A stretch of 64,000 nucleotides of DNA from Parietaria judaica. Taxonomy: Eukaryota; Streptophyta; Magnoliopsida; Rosales; Urticaceae. Both the position numbers and the translations under genes were made by a program. The stretch lies in NCBI GenBank assembly GCA_954871525.1, contig OX940868.1, forward strand, positions 9,786,056 to 9,850,055, given 5' to 3'. The notes under the pieces were generated by a model that saw only the letters and a list, made by a program, of their open reading frames with translations, did no database searches and was not told the DNA's origin. Positions 12,489 through 24,510 of this stretch are shown here, piece by piece; position 1 is the stretch's first letter; each line of letters starts with the position of its first letter.

Positions 12489-12593
12489 ATATCCTTAACC
12501 TAATTTTGGTTAGTCATGTTTTATTAACCTTAACCTGTTAGCAAAATCTAATTAACTTGTTTAATAAACTTAACATGTATTTTATTTAAAAAG

Positions 12594-13273
12594 GGGATAA
12601 TAGCCGCAAAAGTAGCCAAAATTAGACCAAGTGTGCAAATAAGTGGCCAAACCGATTTCATATCGGCATAAGTATCCAAAGTTTACCAAACCGTGGACAG
12701 TACAAATTCCATCCATTTCATACTTCATTTCCACAAGTGTTGAGCTTTGGCCACTTATTTGCACACTCGGCCTAACTTAAGCAACTTTTGCCGCTATTAT
12801 CCCCCCTTTTTTTTACGGTCCAAAGAATTTTTTAGGGTTTATCGAGATATTTTTTGTTAATTTTTTTCTTTTTTCTTAAGATTTGACTAAAACTTGATTT
12901 CCAAAAGAACTTATTTCGCTTTTTAAATTTAGAACGCTGAATATCTCTTTCAATTTTGAAAACATTAAAATGTGTTATTGGTTTCACATGTAATTTACGA
13001 TCATAGAATTTGACATAAAACCTCTATATATTTAATTGTTAGGGACCATTAGAATTTTTTAAAGGAATTGATACGAAATACCCATTTAGCCACAAGTTGT
13101 GTTTTTTTTTTTTCTTTCTTCAAATTACTCATTGTGTGTATTAAAATGTACTAAAATATGTATGTTTTAAAAAAGTTTGTACAAAATAAAAATTTCGTTA
13201 ATAATGTTGGACTAACATTGTTAGTTAGAGCCGAGACTTAAATCGAGACTTTGTAACATTATTTTATTAAGAT
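12594..13273. mobile_element. single arm of the 30512-type foldback element
   Basis: It begins GGGATAATAGCCGCAAAAG. A 210-bp near-palindrome (12594-12803) ends CCGCTATTATCCC. Then follows the same sequence as the arm of the 1421-bp element at 30512 (TTTGACTAAAACTTGATTTCC, CATTTAGCCACAAG), ending near TTTTATTAAGAT. The second arm is absent, so this is a half copy. Confidence 0.75.
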
Positions 13274-14000
13274 CTATTTAATTGTTAGAGACCCGAAATT
13301 TTGTTTAGGGACTAACATTATTTTATCAGCCTCTTTGAATGATTCCCTCGCTTCTCAACCTCCTCGAGCGGCTTCCTCGAGAATCTCTCTCGAGCAACTT
13401 CCTCGATCAACTTTATAGAGCACCTTCCTCGAGCAGCCTCGTCTATCCCTTCGGAATAGCCACGCTGCCGCGGGTTCCCCTCGTCGGAGCCTCTCTGCGT
13501 TCCTATCCGACGTCACTTCGTCCCCCCAGGACACGTGTAGTGTTGAGGAAGGGTCTGACAAGATCCGACTTCAACATAAATAACCTATAACCTTATCATG
13601 TTTGAAACCGAATACGGTTATCCTTAACCCGTTTTAAAAAATATTCGGTTACAGTTATTTTAAACTGGATAATTTTCAGTTACGATTTTGAAATCCGATT
13701 ACCGGTTATTTTGTAGATCCCTAATTACAAAATAAATGACTACTTAGCATTTTCGTAAGCTGGAAAAAGGAAAAGAAAAAAGAGAAACGACTTTCGAGAA
13801 AGAGAATAACTGTTTTATTTATATATATTTGTTTTGGTTTCCCTCGTATTCTAAATTAATTAAATATATTTTTTCTCTCTCATTGCCTCGCTGTCACACT
13901 CACTTTCCTGGCAAGACCATCACCATATTGCATTACATAATCAAATTATATATTTTTAAATTAAATAAAAATAAAGCCTCTTCGCGTAAGCCTCGCGTTC
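13274..14000. other. intergenic with LTR-like U3 fragment
   Basis: Between 13345 and 13440 there are several copies of CTTCCTCGAG-type sequence, as in the solo LTRs at 3090 and 26413. The rest to 14000 is AT-rich and holds the distal promoter of the IPC synthase gene. No other gene is seen. Confidence 0.4.
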
Positions 14001-14006
14001 TCTCTT

Positions 14007-14015
14007 TATATAAAA
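14007..14015 (+). promoter_or_regulatory. TATA box of the IPC synthase gene
   Basis: TATATAAAA lies 286 bp before the start codon, after a pyrimidine-rich stretch. It fits a transcription start near 14040 and a leader of about 260 nt. Confidence 0.6.
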
Positions 14016-14217
14016 CCCTCTTTCCATTTTCATTTCAGCAAAAATAAAGAAGAAATCTTCCGTGTGGAGTTCGCGTTAATTTTTTCTCGAGGAACTCCGC
14101 GATTTCCCCGAGAAACCAAACCGCCATTTTCGCGTTCCTTCCGAATCTCGTCGCTGATCCGGTCAGATCTCGGACCGAGCTCCGTCAATCTCCGGCTCTG
14201 ATCTTCTCGTTCTCGCG

Positions 14218-14259
14218 ATGAGAGGTGTTGATCTCGGAAAGACTTGGCTCGTAGAGTAA
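14218..14259 (+). other. upstream ORF 1 (13 codons)
   Basis: An ATG in the predicted leader opens a 13-codon frame ending in TAA at 14257-14259. It ends two bases before the next upstream ATG. Confidence 0.55.
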
Positions 14260-14260
14260 T

Positions 14261-14323
14261 ATGGAAGTGGTGCTCACACGCAGAGAAAAACCAGAACAAG
14301 ATGTCGTTTTACATTGGTCGTGA
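14261..14323 (+). other. upstream ORF 2 overlapping the main start
   Basis: This ATG has A at -3 and G at +4, a strong plant initiation context. Its 20-codon frame ends with TGA at 14321-14323, so it overlaps the main ATG at 14301 in another frame. Ribosomes using it cannot start at the main ATG without leaky scanning. Confidence 0.55.
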
Positions 14324-17300
14324 GTCGTCGAAGGTACTTCTCTGCTCTAGAGTTTGAGCTTCTCTGTTTGGTGGACATGGCTGATTTAGGTTTTCGTTTT
14401 TGAAGCTATGGAAGAGACTTTGCGCCGAGACGACGACGGAGATCAACCTCCTTGCCGAGAACTGGAAGTATCTTCTTGGGGGTCTCGTCTTTCAGGTTTC
14501 CAAATTGACTCATTTCCGTACCTGATTGGATTGGATTGGATTCTACTTTCAAAATCTGGGCTCAGATTTGTGGAAGTGGTCAACTTTCGCATTTGTTCGA
14601 AAATTTGAAGGCCTTCTGTAGCTAGAAATCTCTAAAATAAAATTGGGATTTGTAAAAAGGTTACAATCATGGTCTTGGTATTGCTTTAGAAAGATCTATG
14701 TTTCTTTTTCCTTTTCAAAAGATGAAGTTCTTATGAGATCTCATTGCGGTGTTCTGAATATTCTTCTGATTCCTAGTTTAGTTTAGCTTCGGACACTCGA
14801 CGTTGAACCGATGATCAAGTTTTAGTACATTTAAATTTAATAGTACTTTGTATCATTTGTTGAATAATTTTTTACCTCTGTTTATTTACAGTATATACAC
14901 GGTTTAGCTGCTCGAGGAGTTCACTATATACATCGCCCAGGGCCGGTGCTTCAAGATGTTGGTTTCTTTCTTCTTCCGGTGGGTTTAAGCGTCATTTTCT
15001 TCTGTGCGCTCTGAGAAGTTTTAACAAGTGCTCTGGAATTATGAGTGTTTGCTGTAGTTTCTGATTATAAACATTTGATTTAAGATGATACTAGAATAAT
15101 AAATACCTAATTACACTTAATTATGGTGCATTAACAGGAGCTTGGGTTAGAGAAAGCTTATATCAGTGAGACATTGTTCACCGTTATCTTTGCATCATTC
15201 TTCTTGGTAAGGGCTGTTCTCCTGTCGTTTTTACACTTACCATCCGTTGATTTCATGAGTAATGTTTATGTCAATTTCATCTTCATTGGAGTGACATGTA
15301 TATTTTGTGCCTACTACTATAATCACTTTATAATTATGCAAGTGTGCCAATGACTTCCATATCATGTTTTAGCTCTTCTGACCTTTGATCATCATGTGTG
15401 TTAGTGTCGATTTTGAGAACAATAGGTTCTTCTTTCCTTCTTTTTTTCTCCTTTTAATTTGCATGGTCTTATTCATAAAGACCCTTTGACCACTGAAACT
15501 GAACTATATTTTTATATTGATCAAGTTTGAGAAAAAAATTGCATATGTTGTCGGTGTTTATCCTTTTTCTATTTATTTATTTGAATTACGTCTTTCTTAC
15601 ACTTAAATGGAGCTGATATGTAAGTGCTAATTGCCTTTATTGCAGTTAAAGTATGGCTTGAATACGTTGTTAGTTACAAATTCTAGCTTATCTCTTTCAT
15701 CATCACTAAGATGTTCATTATTTTTCAGCTAATATTCTCTCTAATTTTGGTGCATGTTGTTTTTTCAGTGGACTTTCCATCCTTTCATTCTCAAGAGTAA
15801 AAAGATCTACACAGTTCTAGTATGGTGCAGGGTTCTAGCGTTTTTAGTTGTAAGTAATTCTTTTCTATTTTCTTCTCATTTTCATGGATGGCTTTTTGGT
15901 CGGTCAATTCTTTTATTAGTAGAGGAATCTCCCTCAATATTATTAAGTAAACAACTACACCATGATTTTTGTGTAAATCCTCTGCTCGCAGGTCCCTAAA
16001 GATGCATGTTTCCTTTTCTCAAGTAGGCATTATGTAAATGTGGAAAAAGGAATCCGGTCCATTAGTCTTTATCTTTTTTTTTTTTTGCAGGGTTCTCAAT
16101 TTCTCCGGATAATGACATTTTATTCTACCCAGCTTCCGGGACCGAATTATCATTGCCGAGAGGTATTTATCTAAATATATTTTTTCTAAAATGTACATAC
16201 GGTTTTATAGGATTATCTATTCAGAAATATTCCCATATATTCTTTCCGAAGCAGGGTAAAACTTGTTTGATTCTTGTTACTTTTTTCATGTGTAAATTGG
16301 AATTTATGGTTTTTAACTTGAACTTAAAACAAATATTTTTTTATGAAGGGTTCAAAGCTTGCCACGCTGCCTTCTCCCAAGAGTGTTCTTGAAGTTCTTC
16401 TCATAAACTGTGGGTAACCATTGTTTTATTTAAGTTATTACTTCTCTAAAAATTACCTCTTGGCAGTTTTCTCTTGCTCTTTTTTTGTCTTATACTCATT
16501 TATATATTCACATGTTCAGTTCCGCGTGGCGTTATATACGGTTGTGGTGACTTGATTTTTTCATCGCATATGATATTCACTCTCGTATTTGTTCGCACGT
16601 ATCATAAATACGGCACACGCAGGTAAAAATATAGTATCATATGAATATCTACTTCACTCATTTAAGTTAATCCCTTTTTTTTTACGGATCTTCGGTAATT
16701 GATCTTGATTCCTACTTTGGTTCAGGTGTATAAAACAGATAGGCTGGTTGCTCGCCATTGCCCAGAGTTTCTTGATTGTTGCATCTCGCAAGCATTATAC
16801 AGTTGACGTTGTCGTCGCTTGGTATGAATAAGTCTTTGAGTTAGACATTTATGCACTTAATTCCTCTCTTTTTCATTTGTTCTAGGAGTCTTGAGCTACG
16901 AAATTAAAGAACATTTCCTCTCTTTCACTTGTTCAATTGAGAAAAATAAACATTTATACACCCTTTTTTCCGCTCTTATTAATTTATTTACGAGTTTTTA
17001 GTTATGAAAAAAAAAGAACATTTCCTCTCTGATCATTTTGTTCAACGAGACGATCAATTGAGAAAAAATGATAAACTTATGTTCCCTTTTAATTCATTTT
17101 AGATAGATTCTTGAGTTAAAAGCAAAAAAATAAATAAAAAAGAACATTTTTATACTCTTAAGTTCCCCTCTTATTCATTTGTTCAGTGCGTATTGAGTTA
17201 CGAGAGAAAAATGAACAAATATCCTTAAATTCCTTGCTTATATTAACTTGAACAATATGATTTTTGCAGGTACACTGTTAATTTGGTGGTATTCTTTATT

Positions 17301-17905
17301 GACAAGAAATTACCGGGTGAGTGATTCATATGTATTTGTCTTTCAGCCTCGTTTCGATAGTTCACCACCATGTCTGAGCAAAGGCATTGACTTTTCATTG
17401 GGTTCTTGCAGAATTGCCTGATCGGAGCAACGGAATTGGCTCAATCTTGTTACCAATAACTGCCAAAGAGAGAGATGGAAAGACCAAAGAAGAGAATCAC
17501 AAACTTCTGAATGGGAACTCGGCAGATCCCGCCGATTGGGTATGTCAAATCTCACACGTCATGTTCCCCATTATTAACCGCTCTACTAAATAACCGATAA
17601 AATATTTTAACAAAAGGAAAAGAAAATTATCGATAATTACAATGAACAGTGAATTATCGGATAACCGGCTCTTAACTAATTTTTTTAATATATAAGATAT
17701 ACACGTATCAAATTATTTTCTTGACATGATTTTGGCGTTTTACGAAGAAAATCCAGTTTAATTGGTTTGAATCGATTTTTTTAACCGAAATGGGGGCTTA
17801 ATTCCGGTTTTGATTATACAGAGACAGAGAACTCAAGTGAATGGCAAGATACAAGAAGATGGAACAACAGTTCATCATGTTGATAATGCAATGAATGGAG
17901 CTTAG
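14301..17905 (+). CDS. IPCS: inositolphosphorylceramide synthase (12 exons, 316 aa)
   Basis: The enzyme transfers phosphoinositol from phosphatidylinositol to ceramide, making the core of plant GIPC sphingolipids in Golgi membranes; Arabidopsis ERH1/IPCS2 is a member. Exons: 14301-14333, 14406-14495, 14892-14978, 15138-15206, 15769-15849, 16091-16162, 16349-16409, 16520-16622, 16726-16821, 17270-17316, 17412-17539 and 17822-17905. All have GT..AG borders and the frame is kept throughout. The protein starts [13 protein letters not shown] and has several hydrophobic segments. The lipid phosphatase-like core has CGDLIFSSH (His181) and [13 protein letters not shown] (His222, Asp226), the expected catalytic triad. 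The tail KLLNGN..DPADW is typical of the family and the length is close to the usual 305 or so. The start is the only ATG that gives the conserved N-terminus. Two upstream ORFs precede it. Confidence 0.95.
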
Positions 17906-18467
17906 AGAGACATTAATGGTGGTTTTTGCTTCTTCAAAAGAACAACGGAGCTCCTGTTTTTCAAGTTTTCAAAGTGGCATTTGTACTAAGCTCCTAATTT
18001 AAAGTGAAATCTGATTTTTATTCTTATGCCGATGGAATTTAATTTGGGTAATTATTATTTTGCTTCAATTTTACATTCCGTTAGGGAATTGGTTCAAAGT
18101 TGAATATATGCATAAAAAAGTAGGGATATTACCGACGTACATATTTGAAAGTAGCGGCATATTTTTAACTTTTTTTTTATTGCGGCGTATATTTCTTCTA
18201 ACCTTGTAGCCATTATTGATCACACTAAGAATATGTTTTGCAAAAAAAGTGAAATACGATGCACTCTTATCTAATTAATAGGTCTTTTTGTGCGAATATT
18301 TCTAATAAATGTTTTATTGTAATACAATTGATTGTAATCGATTCCCGGTAAAATTTGCTTTAAAATTCAGATTCTATGATTTTTGGTTGATACGAATTTT
18401 TCAAAGGACTCCCCTGAAAAAAAAAAAAAACTTTTCAAAGGATAATAAGGTCGATTACTAATCTATT
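17906..18467. other. 3' untranslated region and spacer
   Basis: The first 150 bp or so are T-rich and probably the 3' UTR of the IPC synthase gene; no strong AATAAA was found. Nothing else is recognised before the hAT-like element. Confidence 0.5.
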
Positions 18468-18475
18468 ATACAAAG

Positions 18476-18944
18476 CAAGGTTCGACTTTTCCACGATTAT
18501 CTTCGATAATCCTCGATTGTCCGTCTTACCAGTAGCTATCGGTAAGAAGACCATGCCAGAACGTTTCCATGATTTTTGTTGAGAATCGGCAAATATCTTG
18601 AAAAATAACAAAAATATGGTACTTTTCAATAAATTTTGTATTTATCTATGATTGTATTTTGAATATATACATATATATGTGTGAGTAAGACTATATTTTG
18701 TTTATCTGTGTTTCAGTTTGAAATTATTTTACTTTAGGCATTTTAATGTTTTATCAATATTATAAACTTGGTAAAGATAAGCTAAAAATATATTTTATAA
18801 GTTTTTCGTCGAAAAGTATCGAAAAGTGTCTGTAATCGGCAAGCTATAGTATTATAAGTTTTTGGTCGGTTAATCGGTAAGCTATCAAAAAATCCATGGA
18901 AAACGGCAAGCGATTTATCGGCAAATTCGGTAAGTTGAACCTTG
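18476..18944. mobile_element. hAT-like MITE, 469 bp
   Basis: The ends are CAAGGTTCGACTT and the inverse of CAAGGTTCAACTT (12 of 13 match). They are flanked by ATACAAAG (18468-18475) and ATACAAGG (18945-18952), an 8-bp duplication with one mismatch, as hAT elements make. The interior has repeated CGGCAAGC and ATCGG motifs, which are also seen at 24511-24700 in the other orientation. No transposase is encoded. Confidence 0.75.
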
Positions 18945-18952
18945 ATACAAGG

Positions 18953-20373
18953 AATAATGGAAATCAACCAAACACATTCGCGGGAAGTTCGTGTGATCAA
19001 TCCCGAATTTAGATTTTTGAGTTCTCGATTTTCTTTATGAATTTTTTCCGGTTTGATGTCTTCAGAAATTTGGAACATGATTTTGTACAATATAGCTTGC
19101 CTCACTTTAAATGACGTGTTTTTACGATGAGATGAAGTTGTACAATACGTGCCTCTTATATATATACATGATGCCGTTTTTTGGATCAAAAACTGAAGAA
19201 GCCCATTTGTTGATGTTGGGCCTGGCCCAATGTCGTTTGATGACATGGCGAGCTTCTGTTGACTTTTAGATGGGCCTTGGTTTGCCTTGTTGCGTGGATG
19301 ACATATTTTGTTATCGATGATCGTTCCTCACGGATCCCGCTAACCTTGGGGTGGTTGCAGTTGACTTCAGAGTGAGTTTTTAACTGACCGAAACGAGGAC
19401 CCTGAGCAGGCGTTCCTGGCACTTGCAAGGTCAAAAGTCTCGTTGCCGTTCGGGTCCTAGGCAATCCGGTGTTCCCCATCAGGCCAAGGGTCGGGGTTAC
19501 AGGTTCTGGGACCGCTCTGATCGTTGGTACCGGCGAACGGGGGAATGCTTTTGGCCAGGAAGTGAACCCTGGGAGGTTAGACTCTCGACCTGATATGGCT
19601 TGTTCTAGTCCGGGCTGGAACTGTCCACAGAGTCGTGGTACCTGATTCAGGTACGGGGACTAGGAGACAGGACTTAGGCCGCACAGATCTTAGAACAAGG
19701 GCATGTGAGGATTTGGACCTTCCCTAGGATTTTCTCCAGGGGATCCTTCTCACAGTGATCCCTCAGTCGTCTGGATCTTAGTGAAATTCCCCTATGTCGG
19801 ACCCTCCGTCCTGAATAGTGGGCCCAGGCTCGTGTCCCCAAACTATATCCGCAGCCGCGTAATGGACTGGAGATAGGCTGGGCACCGCGTAGAACTGGGC
19901 CTATCAGGTGGGTCATGAACCGTTAGGAATTTCCTTAGGGCTTCCGCTTTTTGTAAATCTCTCACTTTTCGGACCTGAAAAAAAGGAAACACCCGAGGTC
20001 AAGCGATCTTGTGGCGGAAGCCCCACAAGTGGGCTTGTCGCGTCTCGGTGGAGCCCGCGGTGAGTGACAGCGCAGGGATCCGCCACGTGACGCGATCCTA
20101 GAGGCCGTCGCCTCTGTGGGTCCCACCAAAAGTTTTCTCGGAGCCTTTTTCGCTCCCGGGTGCAACCCGTGTCCGTTTTTTGTTCCCAGGTGCGTCCCAT
20201 GTCCGTTTTTCGAAAACGGGCCTGCAGAGGGAGTTTTGGGTTTGAAAATGATTAATTCGATTTATAATTTTATTTAAAAGATTAATCAAATTATAAAATT
20301 AATTCATGGAAATTAGTATGATAATTTCCGCTTAATTAATTCATTTGTAAAAATCAATTCAGAGAATAACCGT

Positions 20374-20405
<32 letters not shown>

Positions 20406-21530
20406 CGTTATGTGTATTTTTTGAAATATTGAAAATATGAGCCTGAAAGGTAAAAGTCAAATCCTAGGAAGAAACTTCAAAGCCAGGAAAGAAGGTTAAA
20501 GCCCAGGGGTGTAAGTCCAAGCCCGCTAGACGAAAAACGGAAGGAAAGGCCCAAAAGACGGAGCTCGAAGACCAAATACCATCGCTCATGAGAGATGTCA
20601 TATTATCCCGACAGAAGAATCTAAATGGAGAATAAACACCACGGAGATGTTCTGAAGACTCTCATGAGCACACAAGATTAAACATATTGAAAATCGGACA
20701 CCCGGAAGACCCTTTTCAAAACCGCCAAAGTCGGGAACCCTAGCTAGGTCCCGAGGACGCCCCGAGCTCGCCCAATGCGCCAAGATCAGCCTCGGCGCCA
20801 AAAAAGTCCCACATTGCTCATGGATGAAGCATTTAAAGTAACTTAAGACTATAAATATAACAGAAAGTCCCACATTACTCGAAGTTGCCAGAGCCTCCCT
20901 CTGTCCCTCGAATTCGTCCCTTCCTCTGGCCACCTCCGGCTCGCGCAACGTCGACCCCGAACCTTGCTAGGAAGGTTGTGCCTGCCACAAAGGCTTGCCA
21001 ATGAGGGTCGCCCGACCCCGGATATCGCCAAGTTGATCGCCAAGAAGGACACCATCCCAGGAGCTCGCCAGGAAGCACAGTTTCGCATCAAAGCACGTCT
21101 TAACGCCCACCTTTGTCGAAATTCTCCAAGTCGTCAAGATCGCGTTCACCCTCGAGATTCGCAGGCCACGCCATCCGCTGACGACCTCCCCCGCGGGGAC
21201 TCATACCCTCGTCAGGGACATTAGTCCTCAGATTTCAGTATCCCCAGAATTACCCTCATCAGGGACATTACTGAGATACGTAGGCAGCCTCGTCCAACCA
21301 TAAGCGACGGGACGCGGGACCAATCTCTTTCATTTTTGCAGGTTTTCCTCGCCGCCTGTGACGTCGCCAAGGAATAAAAACACGACAACATGACAATTTA
21401 TGCAGCGTTGAAGACGACGATTCGTCTTCAGCCAAGTCAACCCGCCTTAACTGCACCCCCCGAGTGCCCACGCGACCATAGCTTCCGGCCCTGGGCTCGA
21501 ACCGTGGACCAGCTACATGTTAATCGAAAT
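18953..21530. repeat. GC-rich LTR-like repeat block, no intact gene
   Basis: Base composition rises sharply from about 19190. TATA-like ACTATAAATATAAC (near 20850) lies between two copies of AAAGTCCCACATT (about 20805 and 20867). Downstream is the ATACGTAGGCAGCCTC block (21275-21291) shared with the segments at 12267 and 27057. A TA microsatellite occupies about 20380-20406. Short open frames on both strands have no recognisable domain. The block is best read as overlapping LTR or TRIM remnants whose ends could not be fixed. Confidence 0.5.
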
Positions 21531-22599
21531 TCACGCATTAACATATATCTACATATATAATTATATATGTATGTATAATGTATAAATATTTTCTGCTGTT
21601 TAATTCAAGTTTCTCACCTCTCATTTTGTTATAAAAAAAATGAGGACAAAAATGCCTCAAGTTCCAAACTGTACCGTTCTCTCATTATTTGGTTATTATA
21701 CTACCCAAAGAGTTATATGTTAAAACTCATAATAATCGTGTACGGTATTTGTTTTTATCACAAAAATTTAGATGATTTTATTTTAATTTAAAAACGAGCT
21801 CCGAATTCATATCGACACTTGAGACTCGACAATTTTGACTGAGTAATGTTCAGAGAAACTAATTTCCGCTTTCAAAGATTTTTTTTTTAACATGCAATGT
21901 GAAATCTTGAAAATTGTAAAAATTTAAAGAAGTTGGTGATAAAGAATGAAAAAAAAAAAAAGGAATCGAAGCTTAAAATAACATAAATAATAAGAAGAAA
22001 AAAAAAATCTACAGGAAAAAAAAAAGCTAACTAAACGAATTCTAACAAGCATCGTTAATTTTGTTGCTATCACGACAAGATTATACATTTGTACCATGAC
22101 CATCCAAGAAGGGCCTATAGTAAGAGGAGTTGATTTAACAATAAAATTTAATTTCGATTCGAAATTTCATAAAAGAAATTGAAGTTGAAATTTAAATTTA
22201 AATATGATTGACAAGACGATCACTGATTTTAATTAAAAAAGCATGTGAAATCTTTGGCTAGTGTCTGTCGGGTATCACCCTATCCCTATGTTATGCACAT
22301 GAAATATGTCCAAAGTAGGTAGTTTTACCAGAAGCGCAATAACTATGCAAAAACAAAAAACACATGATGAGCTCGAAATATCTTTATATATTTGTATATA
22401 ATTAATGCTTTTTGTCTTCTACAACTCATTTAAGTCTTGGTCGTCCAAGTCAAAATGGACACGTTCTACTAGTAGTCACACTCATGAGCTTGATTACACT
22501 GAAACAATCTATATATAAACAAACGCAAAATTACATTGAAAAAAAAAAAGCAGATGATACCGTTAGAGACTTGATTTTTTTTATTTTTTTTAGGCAATG
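21531..22599. other. intergenic, no gene seen
   Basis: AT-rich DNA upstream of the hAT transposase relic. It may contain the 5' part of that element, but no terminal repeat was identified. Confidence 0.4.
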
Positions 22600-23759
22600 G
22601 CTTGATTCTTTTTACATCAAATACTTGTCACATAATAAATTTAATTGCACAAACGGGCGAAAATCAAATTGCAAGACATGTTGAAAAATACGCGGCATTG
22701 TTGATTGAATCCGGCATCTTCAAACCACCGGTAGGTGGAGAAGATTTTGTAAAGACCACAATCATAGAGCTAAAAAGTTTGGATTAGACAATAACACACG
22801 ATGAAACTCTACGTATCTAATGATTTCAGTTGTGTGTAGACATCGACTACCTTTGGACCACTTCCTCGGAATGGAACTCAAGCCCCCGGTGCGGATCACG
22901 GAGGCTGAATGGGCAACCGCGTTGAAATTCACCCAATTCCTTAAACCCTTTTATGATGTTACTTTAAATTTTTCAAACCAAAATAGACCATCTTTAAATC
23001 ATGGTCTTTCGGGTCTATATCAAATTACGTGTGCTTTCAAAGAATTCGAAAAATGACCCTATTATTTCTCCCCTTATTCCGGGAATGCTTTTGAAATTCA
23101 AATCTTACTGGGATCCACTCCCGTTTTCGTTTTTCTTTGGTGCTATACTAGACCCTCGACTTTCGGATGCTTATGGGACAGTGATGATAGCAATCGAAGA
23201 AAACATAGGGGCGGATTACACTAATTATGTTAATGTTGTTAATGAAGCGTTTTTTGCATTGTACAGTGAATACGACAAACGGTTCCCACAGTACAACGCA
23301 CTTGAGGAGCAACGGGCACTGGGGGAAAACCCAACCAAGACCGGGCTAGCTTTTAGCTGAAGACTCAAGCAACGGCTAGATCGCGGGGAATCCAATACGC
23401 CATTGGCGGCCGACACGGAAGGCTTACCGGCAAAAGTGAAGCGGTACTACGGCCTACGGTTTGACGACGAATCAGATGAGTTCAATGTGATCAAGTGGTG
23501 GAAGAATCAACGGGACAGATTCTCGATAGTGGCGAGAATGGCGAGGGATATACTGTCCATCCCCATTTCAAGCGTTGCTTCGGAGAGTTGTTTCAGTACG
23601 GCTCAACATATCATCAACGACCGGCGGGCGTCAACCACCAAAACACATGTTGAGTTAATAGTGGTGTTGAATCATTTGATGTTCCAGCCCCCTGTTATTG
23701 CCGAACGGTCCGAACCAACCGAACTGGAGCTATTTCCTCTTTTGGTTTTAAGTCCCTAA
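22600..23759 (+). pseudogene. hAT transposase relic (C-terminal half)
   Basis: Pieces in shifting frames form the C-terminal part of a plant hAT transposase (RICESLEEPER/DAYSLEEPER-like). First is TSNTCHIINLIAQTG to about 22785; then DHFLGMELKPPVRITEAEW with WATALKFTQFLKPFYD (about 22847-23056). A frameshift near 23050 leads to GAILDPRLSDAYG (to 23359). A stop precedes the last piece (23403-23759), which has the hATC dimerisation motif NVIKWWKNQRDRF..SIPISSVASESCFS. The N-terminal BED finger is missing and there are at least two disruptions, so it is inactive. A cluster of CGCGA motifs lies about 450 bp downstream. Confidence 0.88.
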
Positions 23760-24502
23760 GGACGGTTTTACAAGAGAGGTTTTAGTGAGGCATCTTGTAA
23801 TATTTACACTGAATATTTACAGCTTTCTTCCACCTTATTGTAATATTCACAATGAATAATACAACTTTCTTTTTTAAATATCTCGTCTTATCATATTTAT
23901 TTATTTTGTTTGTTGATTAAACTTTTTAAAATTATTAATCTGTAACAAATTAATATTTACTAACATATGTTACAATTTAAAAACTAACATATAAATCAAA
24001 CTTATTAATATGTTACAAAATAATAAATTATAAGATACTTAAATATTAGTTTTGAAATAAATTAATTACAAATAATAATTATAAATAGCAAACATATTGA
24101 AACATAATTTTGAAGTAATTCATAAAGTTTGATAATTAAATTCGGGTAATAACTAATAAAATTAAACATTGGAAGCAAATAGGTCATATGCCCCAAACTA
24201 CGAACTTGAGATTTTTCGCGACCTCGCGATTTCTCGCGATGCAGACGGTCGCGACCCGTCGCGACGAGGCAACTCGCGATTTTGGCAATTTAGCCCGCGA
24301 TGATTCGCGACGTCGTGGGTGACAGATCTAGTTGGGCTCATCGGAACGCTTGAAATTATCATCGTCATGCTACAGTTGGTAAAATCGTAAATTCTTATTG
24401 CTCTGTTTAATCCATTGTATAATGGTGATTTTTTTTTTATTTATTTGTAATTTCGAGTTTAAAATCCGGGAAAACCTTTGGAATAAGTCGATTGTGGTAT
24501 AT
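23760..24502 (+). other. 3' flank of the hAT relic with a CGCGA cluster
   Basis: AT-rich to 24180, then eight CGCGA pentamers within about 110 bp (24217-24330). Clustered short motifs next to a hAT terminus are typical transposase-binding subterminal regions; the terminus itself was not identified. Confidence 0.4.
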
Positions 24503-24510
24503 ATATGTGT

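Noticed and set aside
19674..20289. Overlapping minus-strand frames with Arg-rich products
   Set aside because: Several frames are open at once because of high GC; no domain, start context or splice structure supports a gene.
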